Notes: generated by a model not told the origin, from the sequence alone. 64,000 nt of DNA from Halicephalobus mephisto (GCA_009193035.1 SWDT01000014.1:186001-250000), one strand, 5' to 3'; numbered from the stretch's first letter, positions 32,612-44,269 are shown. Translations and numbers: made by a program.

Positions 32612-35600
32612 ATGCAATGTGAGCCAAATTCGCGGAAATCCCCGGACATTGTGATTGCCGTGGATAATCCAAGCATGACCGGTGAATGGGGTCAAGATGA
32701 CGTGGACTACGAGGCCCTTCTTGCTCATCCCGTTCTTCCTCCTAATCCTCATTTTTTCTGTTGCTACCAAAGATTTCACATTACGGTAAGTTTCTTATTT
32801 TTTAAATACAATAATTACTCTAAATAAAATTTTTTAAAAATTGAAAATTATTAACTTTTTATTTTAATTTTCCAGTCACTATCCATTTCTACACTGGATA
32901 GTGATCAATTTCAGACACTATCCGATTTTCATTGGAGCGGTTTTTTGGATAGTGACTGAAGGAAAAATTCAAGTCACTATCCAAAAAGAGAAAAATGGAC
33001 ACTATTCAATTCTCATTAGAGTTGTTTTTGGATAGTGACTTCAACGGAATGAGAATAGTATATAATCCTTACTATATTTAGTCACTATTCTATAATTCAT
33101 TGGAGCTGTCTTCTGAGAAATGACTAATTCTGATGTGAATTAAAATGGACACTATTCAATTTCTCATTGGAGCTGTTTTGGATGGTGACTTTGGCAGCTA
33201 CAATAAGCAAATGAATAGTGTCCAATATCTACAATATTTAGTCACTATCCAATTCTCATTGGAGTTGTTTTGGATAGTGACTGAAAAAAAATCAAATCAC
33301 TATCCAGAAGAAAAAATTCAGTATTGATTGGAAAATTCAAATTTGCATTAATAATGAACGTTGTCCTATTTTTCTTTTGGATAGTGACTTAATTTGTTCC
33401 TTAGTCACTATTCTAGAATAATTTTGATGAAATTTAAGATAGTGACTAATTTCGTACAACATCTTTGATCTTTATTGAAACTGTCATAGTCACTTTTCAA
33501 AATTGATTTTAGTAAAACAATGTTGTTTAAAAAATATGAAAATTGATCATCAACTAGAGGATTCTGTAATTTTCAAAAATTTCACGAAATTTAAGTTTTT
33601 AGAATTTTATGAAAAATTTTAGAATTCTTTGAAGTTTTCAAAAATTTAATAAAAAATTTCGAAAATTCCACAAAAATTTCTGGAATCTTCCAAAATACCG
33701 TAATCCGTTTTAGAATCTTTCAGAATCCAATTTAAGCTTTCAGAAATAATATTTTAAAGATTCTGAAAATTTTTCAAATATCCTAAAAAATTTTACAAAA
33801 ATTAATTTTATTTTTATTTTTATTTTTAAAAATTTCTAAAAATTCGTGTTTGGAGAATTTTAATTTTTTACAGTAATTTATTTCGAAAATTTCCAATTTT
33901 GTAATAAAATAAATTTTATTTTTGATGTTTGTTTCGTAATCTACGGTCATCTTTGGTCTAGATAAATTTGTCTGAAAATTTTAAAGATCGATGAAAATTT
34001 ATTTTTCCATAAATATGTTTAAACTTTTTTCTGGGAATTCCCCAAAAATAAAAGTCCGAAATTTTTATAAAACAGTTTGACCCTTGGGGAATAATCAAGT
34101 TTATTTTTTTTTTACTAAAAAGACGAATTTTCGACAAATGTGGTTTGGACGAAAATTAAAGATTGAAAATAAACAAATTAGAATTATTTGTTACCGTATT
34201 CTTTTTAATTTTTAAATTTTTTTACATTTTTAATAAATTTTGGATAGTGTTCGAAATCGATTATTATTTTATTTTTCATTATAGTAGTTGTTTGAATAAT
34301 AACTTTAATAAGTTCTGATAAATGGATATTGACTGACTGTTGGACACTATTCATACTACTGTAGATACCATCAACTTCATCATTCAAAAAACGAGTCTAA
34401 TAGATATCAGGGATAGTGTCCAAAAGTCACTATTCATACTACTGTAGATACCATCAACTTCATCATTCAAAAAAAGAGTCTAATAAATATCGGGGATAGT
34501 GTCCAAAAATCACTATTCATACTACTGTAGATTTCATCAACTTCATCATTTAAAAAACAGGTCTAATAGATATCGAGGATAGTGTCCAAAAGTCACTATT
34601 TTATTTTTATTAGAGCTGTCTCCGGATAGTGACTGAGAAGTCTTGATAGTCATTGATAATAGACACTATCCATTTTTACTAAAGTCGTCATCTGAAAAAT
34701 GACTGACAATTGTAAAAATGTAAGGATAGTGTCTACTTTTAATTCCTCTTCACTTTTTTTATTAAATCCATCTCCGGATAGTGACTGCTGGAAAAACTCA
34801 TCACTATCCAGAAAAATATATTTTTTGACAAGTCAAGGATAATGTCCGAAATCAGTCACTATCCAGTGAATTAAAAAATTTATTAATGATGTTTTTAATT
34901 TTTGACATTTTCAACGAAATAATAAATAATACATATTTTTAAAATTTTTAATTATTTTTAAACCGTTATTTCAGAAAGTAGCAAAATTCCTGGCCATACT
35001 GTATGTTTTCGTCTACTTCGTCGGATGTTGTCTTGTGTACCACGCGGGTATTTCTATTACAGTAATGTTCGCAGGGCTGCTGACCGGGAGCGTGGCTCTG
35101 ACGACGCTGTACGCCGTATTTCGATGGAAAAAGTTGTGCCTTATTCCATTTTTCTTGCTCCAAGTAAAATTAATTTTTTTAAAAGGTTCTATTTTTAATT
35201 TTTTTAGATTTTAATAATTCTAAACATAGCTGTTTTGATATTCTTCTTATTTTACGCCATTTTCGTCACGGATGAAGGAACAAGTTTAGGACGGGTTCAT
35301 CGGATGTTCGTCAACGTGCCTCCGTTTTCTTCAGTCACTTGTAAGTTTCCCGGGTAGTTGGGGGAGAGGGATGCTGTGGTACCGACCGTTTCCAGGAGGT
35401 ACTGAGGATCAGGGGCTATACGATACTTCCCCAGCGGCATTTACTTAATTTTTTTTCTTTTTCGATTTTTTCTAATTTCGAAATTTTTTAAATTTATCTA
35501 AGATATTGAGTTAATTTAATTATTAAAAAATTAATATAAAAACGAAACAAATAAATCTTGTGAAAAAGGCTTATATGATACTTCCCCAGCGGCATTTACT

Positions 35601-37103
35601 TAATTTTTTTTCTTTTTCGATTTTTTCTAATTTCGAAATTTTTTCTAACCTATCTAAGATATTGGATTAATTTAGTTGTTAAAAAATTAACATAAAAACG
35701 AAACAAATAAATCTTGTGAAAAAGGCTTGTACGATAGTTCCCCAGCGGCATTTACTCCATTTTCTTCTTTTTTGATTTTTTCTAATTTCGAAATTTTTTT
35801 AAATTAATTTTTTCTAACTTATCTAAGATATCAAGTTAATTTAATTATTAAAAAATTAACATAAAAAGGAAATAAATGGGATAAATCTTCCGAAATAGAG
35901 AAGAAAGCAAATACCGCTGGAGGGCAACTGTCATACAGCCGAATTAGGTTTAATTTATTACAAATTTAACGATTACGAAATAACGCCAAATTAAACATTA
36001 ACTTCAAATTTTCGTTCGAACTACTACTGTAACCCCTGAGGGACTTCGTGATAAAAATTACTTTGCGTTTTGCCCTAGGGGAAGTAGGAATGAACTTTCG
36101 GGGGTGTTTTTAGGTCATTATGATGGATTAAAGTAATTCGTGGTCTTAAATATAAAATTAATGTTTTTTTGCAAAATGAAAAAATTATTTTTTTTACAAA
36201 AATTATAGTTTCCAAGTAATATAAAATATAACAATTATTTTTCATTTCATCATACGGTATACCGTAATCTTCGATATTTAAAATAATTTTGGTCAAATGT
36301 TTTAATTTTTATAAAAAATGACAAATGTTCGTAAAAATTTAACAATAATCTAACATTTTAATATTTTAATATTTTACAATTTTTAAAAAATTTTAACTTT
36401 TACATAATGTAAAATATAATAATTATTTTTCATTTCATCATACAGTATACCGTAATCTTCAATATTTAAAATAATTTTTCTCAAATGTTTTAATTTTTGC
36501 AAAAAATGACAAATGTTTGTAAAAATTAAAAACAATGTAATATTTTTATATTTTATAATTTTAAAAAATTTTAATTTTGATTTTTTAACAATTGCGAAAT
36601 GTGACATTTTTCGTGAATATTTTTTTTGTGACGAAAATTAAAAAATAAAAATTACAATTTGCATTTGTTACTAGATTAAAATAAATTTTTTTTTGTGTAA
36701 GATTTCTGAATTTTTTAAAAATTATTTTTGAATTTTCTAAATTTTCAAAAAATAAAAAATAATAATTCCAAAATTTCCTTGATTACAGTAGACTTTGAAA
36801 CGAACTTTTTTATCTTTTTTTCAATTACAGTATTCTTTGTAATTTTTAATTATTATTTTTTTTAATTTTATTAAAAATTTTTTATTATAATTTTTGTCAA
36901 TTTCGTTTTCAGGGATCTGTATCCTGCTTTACGGGTTATTTCTTCTGGAACTTTTCTTCGGATACTCTATCCAGCTGATGCTCCATGAATACGAGTTTAT
37001 CGCTGCAGTGGACGCCTTCCTGAAGACGATCAAGAAGTCCTCGTCGAACCCCTCCAAGGACGGCAACGATAACATGGCCGCGAGTCGGATGCAGCTGGTC
37101 TGA
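32612..37103 (+). CDS. Four-helix membrane protein (LAPTM-like topology), 4 exons
   Basis: Exons 32612-32785, 34975-35163, 35208-35340 and 36913-37103 join in consistent phase (ACG|GTAAGT, ATTTCAG, CAA|GTAAAA, TTTTTTAG, CTT|GTAAGT, GTTTTCAG) to give 228 residues. ATG 32612 follows an acceptor (TTTTTTTTTTAG, ends 32592) that is a likely spliced-leader site. After a 50-residue hydrophilic N terminus comes a CC-containing motif (HFFCCYQRFHITK) and then four hydrophobic segments ([73 protein letters not shown]). The cytosolic tail is Lys/Ser-rich. Topology and the dicysteine before TM1 resemble LAPTM4/5-type endolysosomal proteins, but homology is only suggested. AATAAA at 37178 is the likely polyadenylation signal. 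Confidence 0.75.
32875..33500. repeat. TCACTATCC palindrome array (intron 1 of the membrane protein gene)
   Basis: Six or more units such as CACTATCC...CATTGGAGCTGTTTTGGATAG. Here the loop reads TTGGAGCTGTTTT on the plus strand, the sense strand of the host gene. Confidence 0.9.
34240..34865. repeat. TCACTATCC palindrome array with 83-base tandem triplication
   Basis: Within the same intron 1. Three nearly identical units run from about 34345 to 34590 (CACTATTCATACTACTGTAG ... GGATAGTGTCC), followed by several shorter CACTATCC/GGATAGTGAC palindromes. Confidence 0.9.
35341..36190. repeat. MITE-like element with three internal tandem copies (intron 3)
   Basis: From 35396 to about 35935, a ~157-base unit repeats three times, each starting CGATA[C/G]TTCCCCAGCGGCAT and passing through TCTTTTTCGATTTTTTCTAA. 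The final edge (GCAAATACCGCTGGAGGGCA, then ACTGTCATACAGCC) is the inverted complement of the first edge. It is the same family as the palindromic array at 24.95-26.1 kb. The first 55 bases of the intron are a GC-richer lead-in. The rest to 36190 is AT-rich with nothing else recognised. Confidence 0.75.
36205..36560. repeat. Tandem pair of the dispersed ~180-base repeat (copies 2 and 3)
   Basis: Two near-identical units (start AATATAAAATATAACAATTA and AATGTAAAATATAATAATTA), both with CATTTCATCATAC[G/A]GTATACC and AAATGACAAATGTT. Related to 19680-19870. Confidence 0.88.
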
Positions 37104-37203
37104 ATCCTCATGGGTCCAGAATCCGTCCGAAAAATAAAAATCGCTTAATTTTTTCTTGCCATAAGAATTTTATGTTTAATAAACATATTCTAATTAAACT
37201 ATA

Positions 37204-37440
37204 TTACTGTAATTTTAGAAGAAAGTTTCCCTCGTTGAAAAAGTTCGAAAAATACTTTGTCGTTTCTCGATTGGGGCTCTCGAAGAAGTCTTTGACATGC
37301 CGCACTCGAATCAAGTAGCGTTTCCTTTCGGGACCAGCAACTGTGAGGAAAAGTGTTCCTTGTTTGCCGACACGATAATCCCCAATCGGACTTGCTTATG
37401 TTCAAAAAAGTCTGAAAAGGCTTGCCGAGATCTCTTAGAT
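37204..37440. other. Coding-like island, strand unresolved
   Basis: About 235 bases with balanced composition just 3' of the membrane protein gene. On plus, an acceptor (GTAATTTTAG, ends 37218) opens a Cys-rich frame ending at a TAG near 37440 (includes NCEEKCSLFADTIIPNRTCL). On minus, the frame read from about 37394 to a TAA at 37204 is also open (VGKQGTLFLTVAGPERKRYL), and a third frame from a good minus acceptor near 37414 is open too. One real exon is likely; I cannot tell which. Confidence 0.45.
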
Positions 37441-37540
37441 TAGTCGATTATGTAATTGTTGTTTTTCTGATGACAAAACATTGTCATAAATCCGGTAGGA
37501 AAATACGGTTTTAAATGAGCATTATTTTCAAAAATGGTAA

Positions 37541-37860
37541 TACAGTAGAACTTGGATATAAAATATCCCCTTGGAGTCGGGGAAGTTTATGTTATAAAAA
37601 AGGATATATCATAGCAGGGGTAAATTTGAAGACAAATTAACCAAACTCACTCACTCACACCGTATGATATAGTGGGGGTATCTTATATCCAAGTTATACT
37701 GTATTATATTATATTTTTTTCCTTAAAAATAATTACAAAATACCTAGTTCCATATACAGTCGAATTTGGATATCAGATACCCCCTTGGAATCGGTCAAAG
37801 AGTATGTTATAAGAAAGGATATATTATAGCAAGGGTATCTTATATCCAAGTTCTACTGTA
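37541..37860. mobile_element. Two adjacent copies of a small TIR element (MITE)
   Basis: Copy 1 (37541-37704) starts TACAGTAGAACTTGGATATA and ends TATATCCAAGTTATACTGTA; copy 2 (37755-37860) starts TACAGTCGAATTTGGATATC and ends TATATCCAAGTTCTACTGTA. Both contain TATGTTATAA.AAAGGATATA and a GGGGTATCT block. A further degenerate copy is near 41259-41325. No coding capacity, so non-autonomous. Confidence 0.85.
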
Positions 37861-38169
37861 TTACACAATCTGTCGCGATATTTCAGGTCATTCGGTCGCA
37901 ACTTGCTTTAAAATTAGCACATTGGGATCTGGTTTGGTGATCAACTAAAGCTCTATTAGGTCTATTGTTTGAGTCCTTTTACGTCTCCCTTAATCTTCTG
38001 CTTCAGAAGTTATGACGCATAATATAAATTTTTTTAACGAAAATAATGCAAAAGTTAGAAATGAATATTTTTTATTAAAATTTAAGAAGTTTTAGAATTT
38101 CTGTTCCCACATAGTGATTTTAAATATTAAATGAATTTTGAAATCTGCAGAAAATTTTATAATTAGTCA

Positions 38170-38490
38170 CTAGATTCTGGAAGATTCTAGGAAATACGGA
38201 ATTCTGGAAGATATCATGAATTTTGTGAAATTCTAAAAAGTTCCAGGAGTTCCTACGAGATTCTAGAAGGTTCCAGAACTTCCATCTGGATTGTAGAAGT
38301 TTTTATAAGATTCCGCAAATTGCTACAGTAGCTTAGAGAATTCTGAAAGTTCTTGCAGTATTCTAAGAAGCCCCTAACCCCTTCTAGATAATGAACGTTT
38401 CTACAGTAATCCGTAGAATCCCGAACATCCCCACAGTATTCTAAGAAGTTCTAAAGTCCCAAAAGCCTCTGCAAACTTCTCAAACCATTT
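38170..38490. repeat. TTC/GAA alternating repeat tract (HSE-like)
   Basis: Dense alternation of GATTCTAGAA, GTTCCAGAAC, GAAGGTTCC and related words over about 300 bases, resembling arrays of heat-shock-element half sites (nGAAnnTTCn). Similar tracts occur at 33590-33750, 48400-48640 and 49440-49960. It is probably a diverged simple repeat; regulatory use is inference. Confidence 0.6.
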
Positions 38491-38499
38491 GGAACTTTC

Positions 38500-38887
38500 A
38501 TGAAATTTTGGTTGAAAAACATAAATTCACAATTTTCCTTGCTAACAAAACCACCACCGAAGGTAATTTCCCAGTTCTGGCGCTAGTGACACATGGGCCT
38601 TCCTGAAGTTTCTCTAGACCTGCCGTTCACCAAGTCCTTTGTTCCTAGGTTTACTCGGAAAAGCCGGGGACTCCTCGGCCTGTTGGCTGGAGTCCAAGTG
38701 GAGGATCTGCTCTACGAACCATAGTAGGTTCACTGTCACCCCTAAGGCGTACTTGTTGCTCATTTTCGGGACTTGGGTGTCATGTGGTCTCATTCCTCCT
38801 CCCGAGGGTTATCCGGTACTGTATCTGCCACGGATAACAACTCATCCCCCGGGGGATAATATTAATGAGATTAAGTTGATTAGATGA
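38500..38887 (+). CDS. Possible small membrane protein, 2 exons
   Basis: ATG 38500 with exon 38500-38562 (AAG|GTAATT) can join 38618-38887 (acceptor TTTCTCTAG) in phase 0, for about 110 residues. The second exon is GC-richer than its surroundings and reads a hydrophobic segment (YLLLIFGTWVSCGLIPPPEG) and a polar tail ending NEIKLIR. A minus-strand frame over the same stretch (from an ATG near 38792, reading NLLWFVEQILHLDSSQQAEE) is also open and cannot be excluded. The family is not recognised. Confidence 0.35.
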
Positions 38888-40727
38888 GAAATTTGATTAA
38901 AAATAATTAAACTTTTAAAAATCACTCATTTGCAACTAGAGGTACTTGATTTTGAACAATTTTCAAATTAACTGAAATTCAAAAATCGAAAATTAAAAAA
39001 AAAACTAATTTTATCGCATTTTTTTCATTTATAAATTTTCAACTTTTTTTTTGAAATTCTATTTTTATTTTTTTGAATTCCATTGAAAAATCAAATTACA
39101 ATAAAAAAATTTTCACATATTTTTTTGATACAATAAGTATTTACAAAAAAATTTTTAAATCAATAATTTCTTACGTAATCGGGACAGGACGTTTTTTTTC
39201 ATTCATCATTATTTATAAAAATAACCATTTGACGTTATCGAATAACAGTACAAATGTCATTCAATATGTTGTGAAAAAAAATTATTTAAAAAAATAAAAA
39301 AAAATCTTTGATCCCTAACACAATAAAAAAGTGGATTTTATTCATTGTTTAAAACTTAAAGTACGGTAATCAAGTTGATTATTAAATAATAAATAATATT
39401 TTTCGTGGTGGAACTAATTTTTTTTCGGAAATTTTCGAACAATTTCTGAGAGGGATTTTTAAACATCGGTCTTAGAAAAAACAAAAATTCACTTATTTTT
39501 TATAACAAGTTTCAATTTTAATTTTTTTATTAACTTTCGTGGTGGGATCATTATTATTTTAAAATTTTTTAATTTCTGAGAGGGATTTTTAAATAATCAT
39601 CCTAGAAAAAACAAAAATTTACTCATTTTTTATAACAAGTTTCAATTTTAATTTTTTTATTAACATTTGTGGTGGGACCATTATTATTTTAAAATTCTTT
39701 ATTTTTTATTTTCTAAAAAGGATTTTTAAATAATCATCCTAGAACGAACAAAAATTAACTTATTTTTTGATAACCAACTTGGATATTGATCTTTAATTAA
39801 CGTTCGTGGTGGAACCGTTATTATTTTAAAATTCTTTGTTTTTTATTTTTCAAAGTAGTTCTCAAGTAACGGTCTCAGAACGAATATGACATAATTTATT
39901 TTCTGATTACAAAATTTTGTTACATATCTTTAATGTTCAATTTTTAAAATTCTTTATTTTTAATTTTTGAAAGTACTTTTTGAATGACGATCCTGAAACG
40001 AAAAATATTTGATTCATATTCTAACAAAAACTTAATTACTTATTTTTAAACTTTTGTTCGTTGTGAAACCAAAATTTTTCGTTTTTAAATTTCTTCGATC
40101 CCTGATTTCTGAATATCATTTTTAATCACAATCCTCTGATTAGTAACTTTAAAAAAATAAAACATCAATTATAAAATCGAATTACAAAAAATTAAATAAT
40201 CTTTAACAAAATGAAAATTGTAATTCATCGAAAATTAATCACCAATAATACAAAAATTATCTATTACAAAATATTTATAATTTATCAAAAATTATTAAAA
40301 ATAACAAAATTTGAAATTTATTAAAAATAAAAATAATAAATTTAAAATTTGTTTAAAAATAAAAATAAAAATAATAAAATTTAAAATTTATTTAAAAATA
40401 ATAAAATTTTTAATTTGTTTAAAAATAAAAATAAAAAAATTTAAAATTTATTTAAAAATAAAAATAATAAAATTTGTTTAAAAATAAAAATAAAAATTTA
40501 AAATTTTTAATTTGTTTAAAAATAAAAATAAAAATTTAAAATTTAAAATTTGTTTAAAAATAAAAAAATAAATTTTTAATTTGTTTAAAAATAATAAAAA
40601 TTGTCCCGACACGAAATGTAGAAATTTCTTGATCAAACCATTTCTGAAATGTTAGTTACGATGACGTCATTGAAAAATTTGAATGTTTTTCCCTCAATTT
40701 TCTTCCGATCGTTTTTGAGTCACTTAC
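38888..40727. other. Repeat-rich AT region, no gene
   Basis: From 39390 to about 40080 a ~115-120-base unit repeats five times (TTTCGTGGTGG[G/A]A[C/T]C, ATTATTATTTTAAAATT, AATAATCATCCTAGAA). From 40300 to 40600 it is a TTTAAAAATAAAAATAA tandem tract. The rest is AT-rich with no credible open frame. Confidence 0.55.
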
Positions 40728-40807
40728 CTTAATGGCCGCTCTATTGTCCGGATTTCGTAACTTCAAAAGAAACTGATCCAAGTTGACAGTTTCAAATTCC
40801 AAGGTCC
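40728..40807 (-). CDS. Isolated exon of an unknown gene
   Basis: A strong donor (ATTAAG|GTAAGT) ends an 80-base minus-strand stretch. It reads, after two bases, 26 codons of ordinary protein sequence (includes LEFETVNLDQFLLKLRNPDN). The acceptor (TTTCGAG) is weak. No partner exons were identified with confidence; the coding-like islands at 38.6 and 37.2 kb are possible downstream partners on the same strand. Confidence 0.45.
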
Positions 40808-40909
40808 CTCGAAATTGTTTTTAAAAAATTCTAGATCAAAAACATTTGCATTTTTACGATTTTCACCCAAACAATGAATCCAATTGTTTGAAAGTCATTA
40901 AATTGAATA

Positions 40910-41240
40910 ATGTGAAAATTCAAAAAAATTTAAATTTTAAGTTTTATTTTTTGAAAATATTTTAATTCAAAAAAATCAGAAAATTTAAATTTTAAGTTTT
41001 ATTTTTTTGAAAATACTTTAATTCAAAAAAATTCAGAAAATTGAAATTTTAAAGTTTTATTCTTTGGAAATATTTTAATTTTTAAAAGAATTAGAAAATT
41101 CAAATTTGGTAAAGTTTTATTTTTTGAAATACTTTAATTTAAAAAAATCAGAAAATTCAAATTTGGTAAAGTTTTATTTTTTGAAATACTTTAATTTAAA
41201 AAAATCAGAAAATTCAAATTTAGTAAAGTTTTAATGCCTT
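40910..41240. repeat. ~57-base AT-rich tandem repeat
   Basis: Five or so units containing AAATT[T/C]AAAT, AAAGTTTTATTTTTTGAAAT and ACTTTAATTTAAAAAAATCA; the last two copies (41110-41170 and 41167-41227) are nearly identical. Confidence 0.85.
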
Positions 41241-41546
41241 CGAAAACTGCAGCGAAGTTGGATATCCTCCGGGGAAGTCATTGGATAAAAAACTTTGTAT
41301 GATATAAAACGGAATACTGTAGAATTGGAAATTTTATTTTCAACAAAATAAAAAATTTTTTTTTGTTTTATCAAAGTTGAAAATCAAAATTCGGAATTTT
41401 GAATTTTTATTTTTAGACGAAAATTTAATTTTTTGAATTTTATTACAAATACAGTATCTGAATATTTTTGTGAAATCCTATTTTTAAAATTCAAAATTAA
41501 ATTAAAATCAAAAAATTTCGATTTTCGTTATTTTTTAACATCCTCG

Positions 41547-41955
41547 ACTTCGGTAGTAAAGTGGTAGTATACGTGACTGCAAAGTTACGAGACTCGGGTT
41601 CGATTCCCGACCGAAGACTGCAGATCCAGGCCTTGCCAGCCGCAATCTAACTACAAATGGCTAAGAAGCACTCATCAAAGAAAGAGGCGAAGTCAGAAGA
41701 AGGACTGAAAACATGATCCTAGTAAGAGAAGAATTCCCTGAAGATGATCCTAGTAAGAGGAAGAATTCCCTGAAGATGATCCTAGTAAGAGAAGAATTTC
41801 CTGAAGATGATTCTAGTAAGAGAAGAATTCCCTGAAGATGATCAGAAAGGTTGAAATGCGCGAACGCAAGCGAACAATAGAGGAGTCCAAGTTTAAGTAT
41901 ATAATGTTGTAAATCCTATATTGTAATCGCTTTGAAAAACGTTTGATAAAGTGCT
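41547..41955 (+). mobile_element. tRNA-derived SINE, copy 2
   Basis: Same family as 13981-14352. The head starts CTTCGGTAGTAAAGTGGTAG; acceptor-like halves CTTCGGT and ACCGAAG pair perfectly over seven positions, and GGTTCGATTCC is a canonical B box. The body has four copies of the ~31-base unit (GATCCTAGTAAGAGAAGAAT), against two in copy 1. The tail runs ATGCGCGAACGCAAGCGAAC ... GATAAAGTGCTAA. Probable target duplication AACATCCTCG (41537-41546) and AACTTCCTCG (41956-41965). Confidence 0.88.
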
Positions 41956-41965
41956 AACTTCCTCG

Positions 41966-42893
41966 TCCATGGTGTCTCTTCGTCGCCAAGTACCCTAGCA
42001 ATAGTTAAAGTACGAATTGATCTCGACACGATTAATACAAAAATTGCTCATTCATAATGTACTGTAAAAAATCCATTGTCTTATTGTTGTTTTTTCGCTT
42101 TTAGTTTAATTTTTTATATAAAATTTATTATTGTCAGTGATTTCTATTATTTGTTGTTTCCGTCTTCCCAGTTACGTGACGTTTCTGTCCTGAGCACTTA
42201 TATTCTAATTTTAGAGTTAAAATTTAAAAAAATATTAATGATACTGTAACAAAACAGATTCTGAATCTAAAATCAGAATTGAAAATCAGCCTTCAGAATT
42301 CAGGATTCTAGATTACAGGACACATATGTTGGAGATTTGTATCATAGACATTTATATTCTAATTTTAGAGTTCAAACTTAAAAAACATTTATAATACTGT
42401 AATAAAACAGATTCTGAATCTAAAATCAAAATCTAAAATCATAATAAAAAATCAACTTTCAGAATCCAGGATTCTGAAGACTAACTTTGAATTTTGAAAA
42501 TTTTCCAAATTTTACAAAACCTTTATTTAAAATATTTTTAATTTTTAAATTAATTGTAAAAATTGGAACGTAAATGCTCGGGACAGAAATGTTTGGAATA
42601 GAAATGTTCGATTACGATCCTCCCGATACTGTGGAGGACCAATCCAGGAATCACAACATCCCCAGACCCCTATTTAAAAATTTTCATTGAAAAAATCGGA
42701 GAAATTTTTTATTATAGTCATTCTGAAATTCTCTAGGTGTGGTCCTGTAGAATATTAATATTTATTTTTATTTCACTTTCTGCACTAAATTTCACTTTTT
42801 ACAGAAAAATAACTAAAAAATTGTGACAATAATAAGTTTAAAAATCGAGGGAAATATCGAAACTGATTTCAATTTGGGTCATTTACAGTAAAA
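41966..42893. other. 3' flank of the SOX gene with a duplicated ~150-base unit
   Basis: A unit with ATATTCTAATTTTAGAGTT, then ACAGATTCTGAATCTAAAAT, then AGAAT.CAGGATTCT occurs twice (about 42195-42310 and 42350-42475). A short piece of it (GCAGATTCTGAATCTGAAAT) is also in intron 2 of the first gene near 1939. No gene is seen. Confidence 0.6.
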
Positions 42894-44269
42894 TTACATG
42901 GAATTGGAGGCTACAGCGGCCACGGGGGAGAGACTCGACCCGTTTCGAGCGGAGTTGTTCAGCGCTAAATAAGTTATCAACTGTCGTTGAAGATCTTGTT
43001 GATGTTGTTGTTGTTGAACAACAGCGGCTTGTTGTTGAAGAAATAACTGATTATAGTAAGCCAAATCTAGTCCTGAAGCAGGAGAAGTTGTTAATTCTGG
43101 CATTTTTCCTGTGGCAGCCGCTGCTAGATAAGCTGAAAGAGCAGGATTCGTGGATCTGAGGAGACTGGCAGCGGCTGCAGAGACTGGAACTGAGGTCGGG
43201 AGAGTTGTGGGAACGCTGAAGTTGTTCAGAGCTGGCAGAGAGGCTGAAAACAGAAAATTACAAGAAATCCGGTCATTTCATAACAGAATTTCGGACAAAA
43301 ACTAGTACAGTAACTGATTTAAACACTATCCTATTTCTTATTCGACCTATAAAAGTCACTATCCAAAAAACAGCTCCAGTAAAAATTAAAATAGTGTCCA
43401 TTTTTCTCTTTGTGGATAGTGACTTGAATTTTTCCTTCAATCACTATCCAAAAAACCGCTCCAATGAAAATCGGATAGTGTCTACTTTTAATGGTAATTA
43501 AAAGTTTTCAGTCACTATCCGAAGAACCGGTCTACTTAAAAGTTGGATAGTGACTTATTTTTGAACACCATTCTTGCTTTCTATTGGAACTATCGAAATC
43601 ACTATGCAAAAACAGCTCCAATAAAGAAATGGATAGTGTCTATTTCTGATTCGTGTGGGAATTATTCAGTCACTATTCAGAAGACAGCTCCAGTGAATGC
43701 CAGAATAGTGACTAGTTTTCTAAGAACTTTTATGAAGACTTACAAAGTAATCCTTCAGGAGTACCGAATCCATATTTGGCTCCAGAGACGAACTTTGGCA
43801 CCTGAGTAACTGGCATATTCTGGAGTCCACTGGAAATGCAATTTTTTGGTTTTCTCCTTGGTCTGTATTTGTAGTCGGGATGTTCCTTCATGTGGAGTGA
43901 TCTTAATCTCTTGGCCTCATCGATGAAGGGTCGTTTTTCTTGTTCAGAAAGTTGTTTCCATTCCATTCCGAGTCTTTTGCTGATTTCACTGTTGTGCATT
44001 TTCGGATTTTCAGAAGCCATCTTCTTTCTTTGGCCTCTGGACCAGACCATGAAGGCGTTCATCGGTCGTTTGACGTGACTCATGGAACCACTGGAATGGA
44101 GTTTGTCGTTCGAAGCGGAGGCGGTGGATTCGCATCTGAAGGAATCAGAATCAGAAACAACTTCTTCGTCGTCCACATGAGCCGGAGGAGAAGGAGTCTG
44201 ATTCTGGACGGATTCTGAGGAATGTTGAGGAAGAAGAGAAGACGGATAATGCATCGAAACTTCGGTCAT
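42894..44269 (-). CDS. SOX group B HMG-box transcription factor, 2 exons
   Basis: Exons 43744-44269 and 42894-43243 join in phase (ACTTT|GTAAGT, GTTTTCAG), 291 residues. The HMG box spans about residues 66-140 and carries the SOX signature ([61 protein letters not shown]). The KYRPRRK end and overall match place it in group B, like nematode SOX-2/SOX-3; which orthologue is not settled. The N terminus is acidic/Ser-rich; exon 2 is Ala-, Leu- and Gln-rich ([10 protein letters not shown]), a likely activation or interaction region. It binds AACAAT-type sites in the minor groove and acts in neural and pharyngeal fate in C. elegans relatives. An acceptor (TATTTTTCAG) ends two bases before the ATG, a probable spliced-leader site. 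The intron and the 5' flank carry TCACTATCC palindromes. Confidence 0.95.
43315..43720. repeat. TCACTATCC palindrome array (SOX intron)
   Basis: Five to six units such as GTCACTATCCAAAAAACAGC, TCCAGTAAAAATTAAAATAG. The loop AAAACAGCTCCAAT is on plus, so the sense (minus) strand reads ATTGGAGCTGTTTT, as in the membrane protein gene. Confidence 0.9.

Noticed and set aside
33145..33327. 60-codon plus frame in the membrane protein gene intron
   Set aside because: It falls entirely within the TCACTATCC palindrome array; a by-product of the repeat.
43730..44269. Open frames on plus overlapping the SOX HMG box (about 43890-44218)
   Set aside because: They are antisense to a clearly conserved HMG-box exon and have no support of their own.
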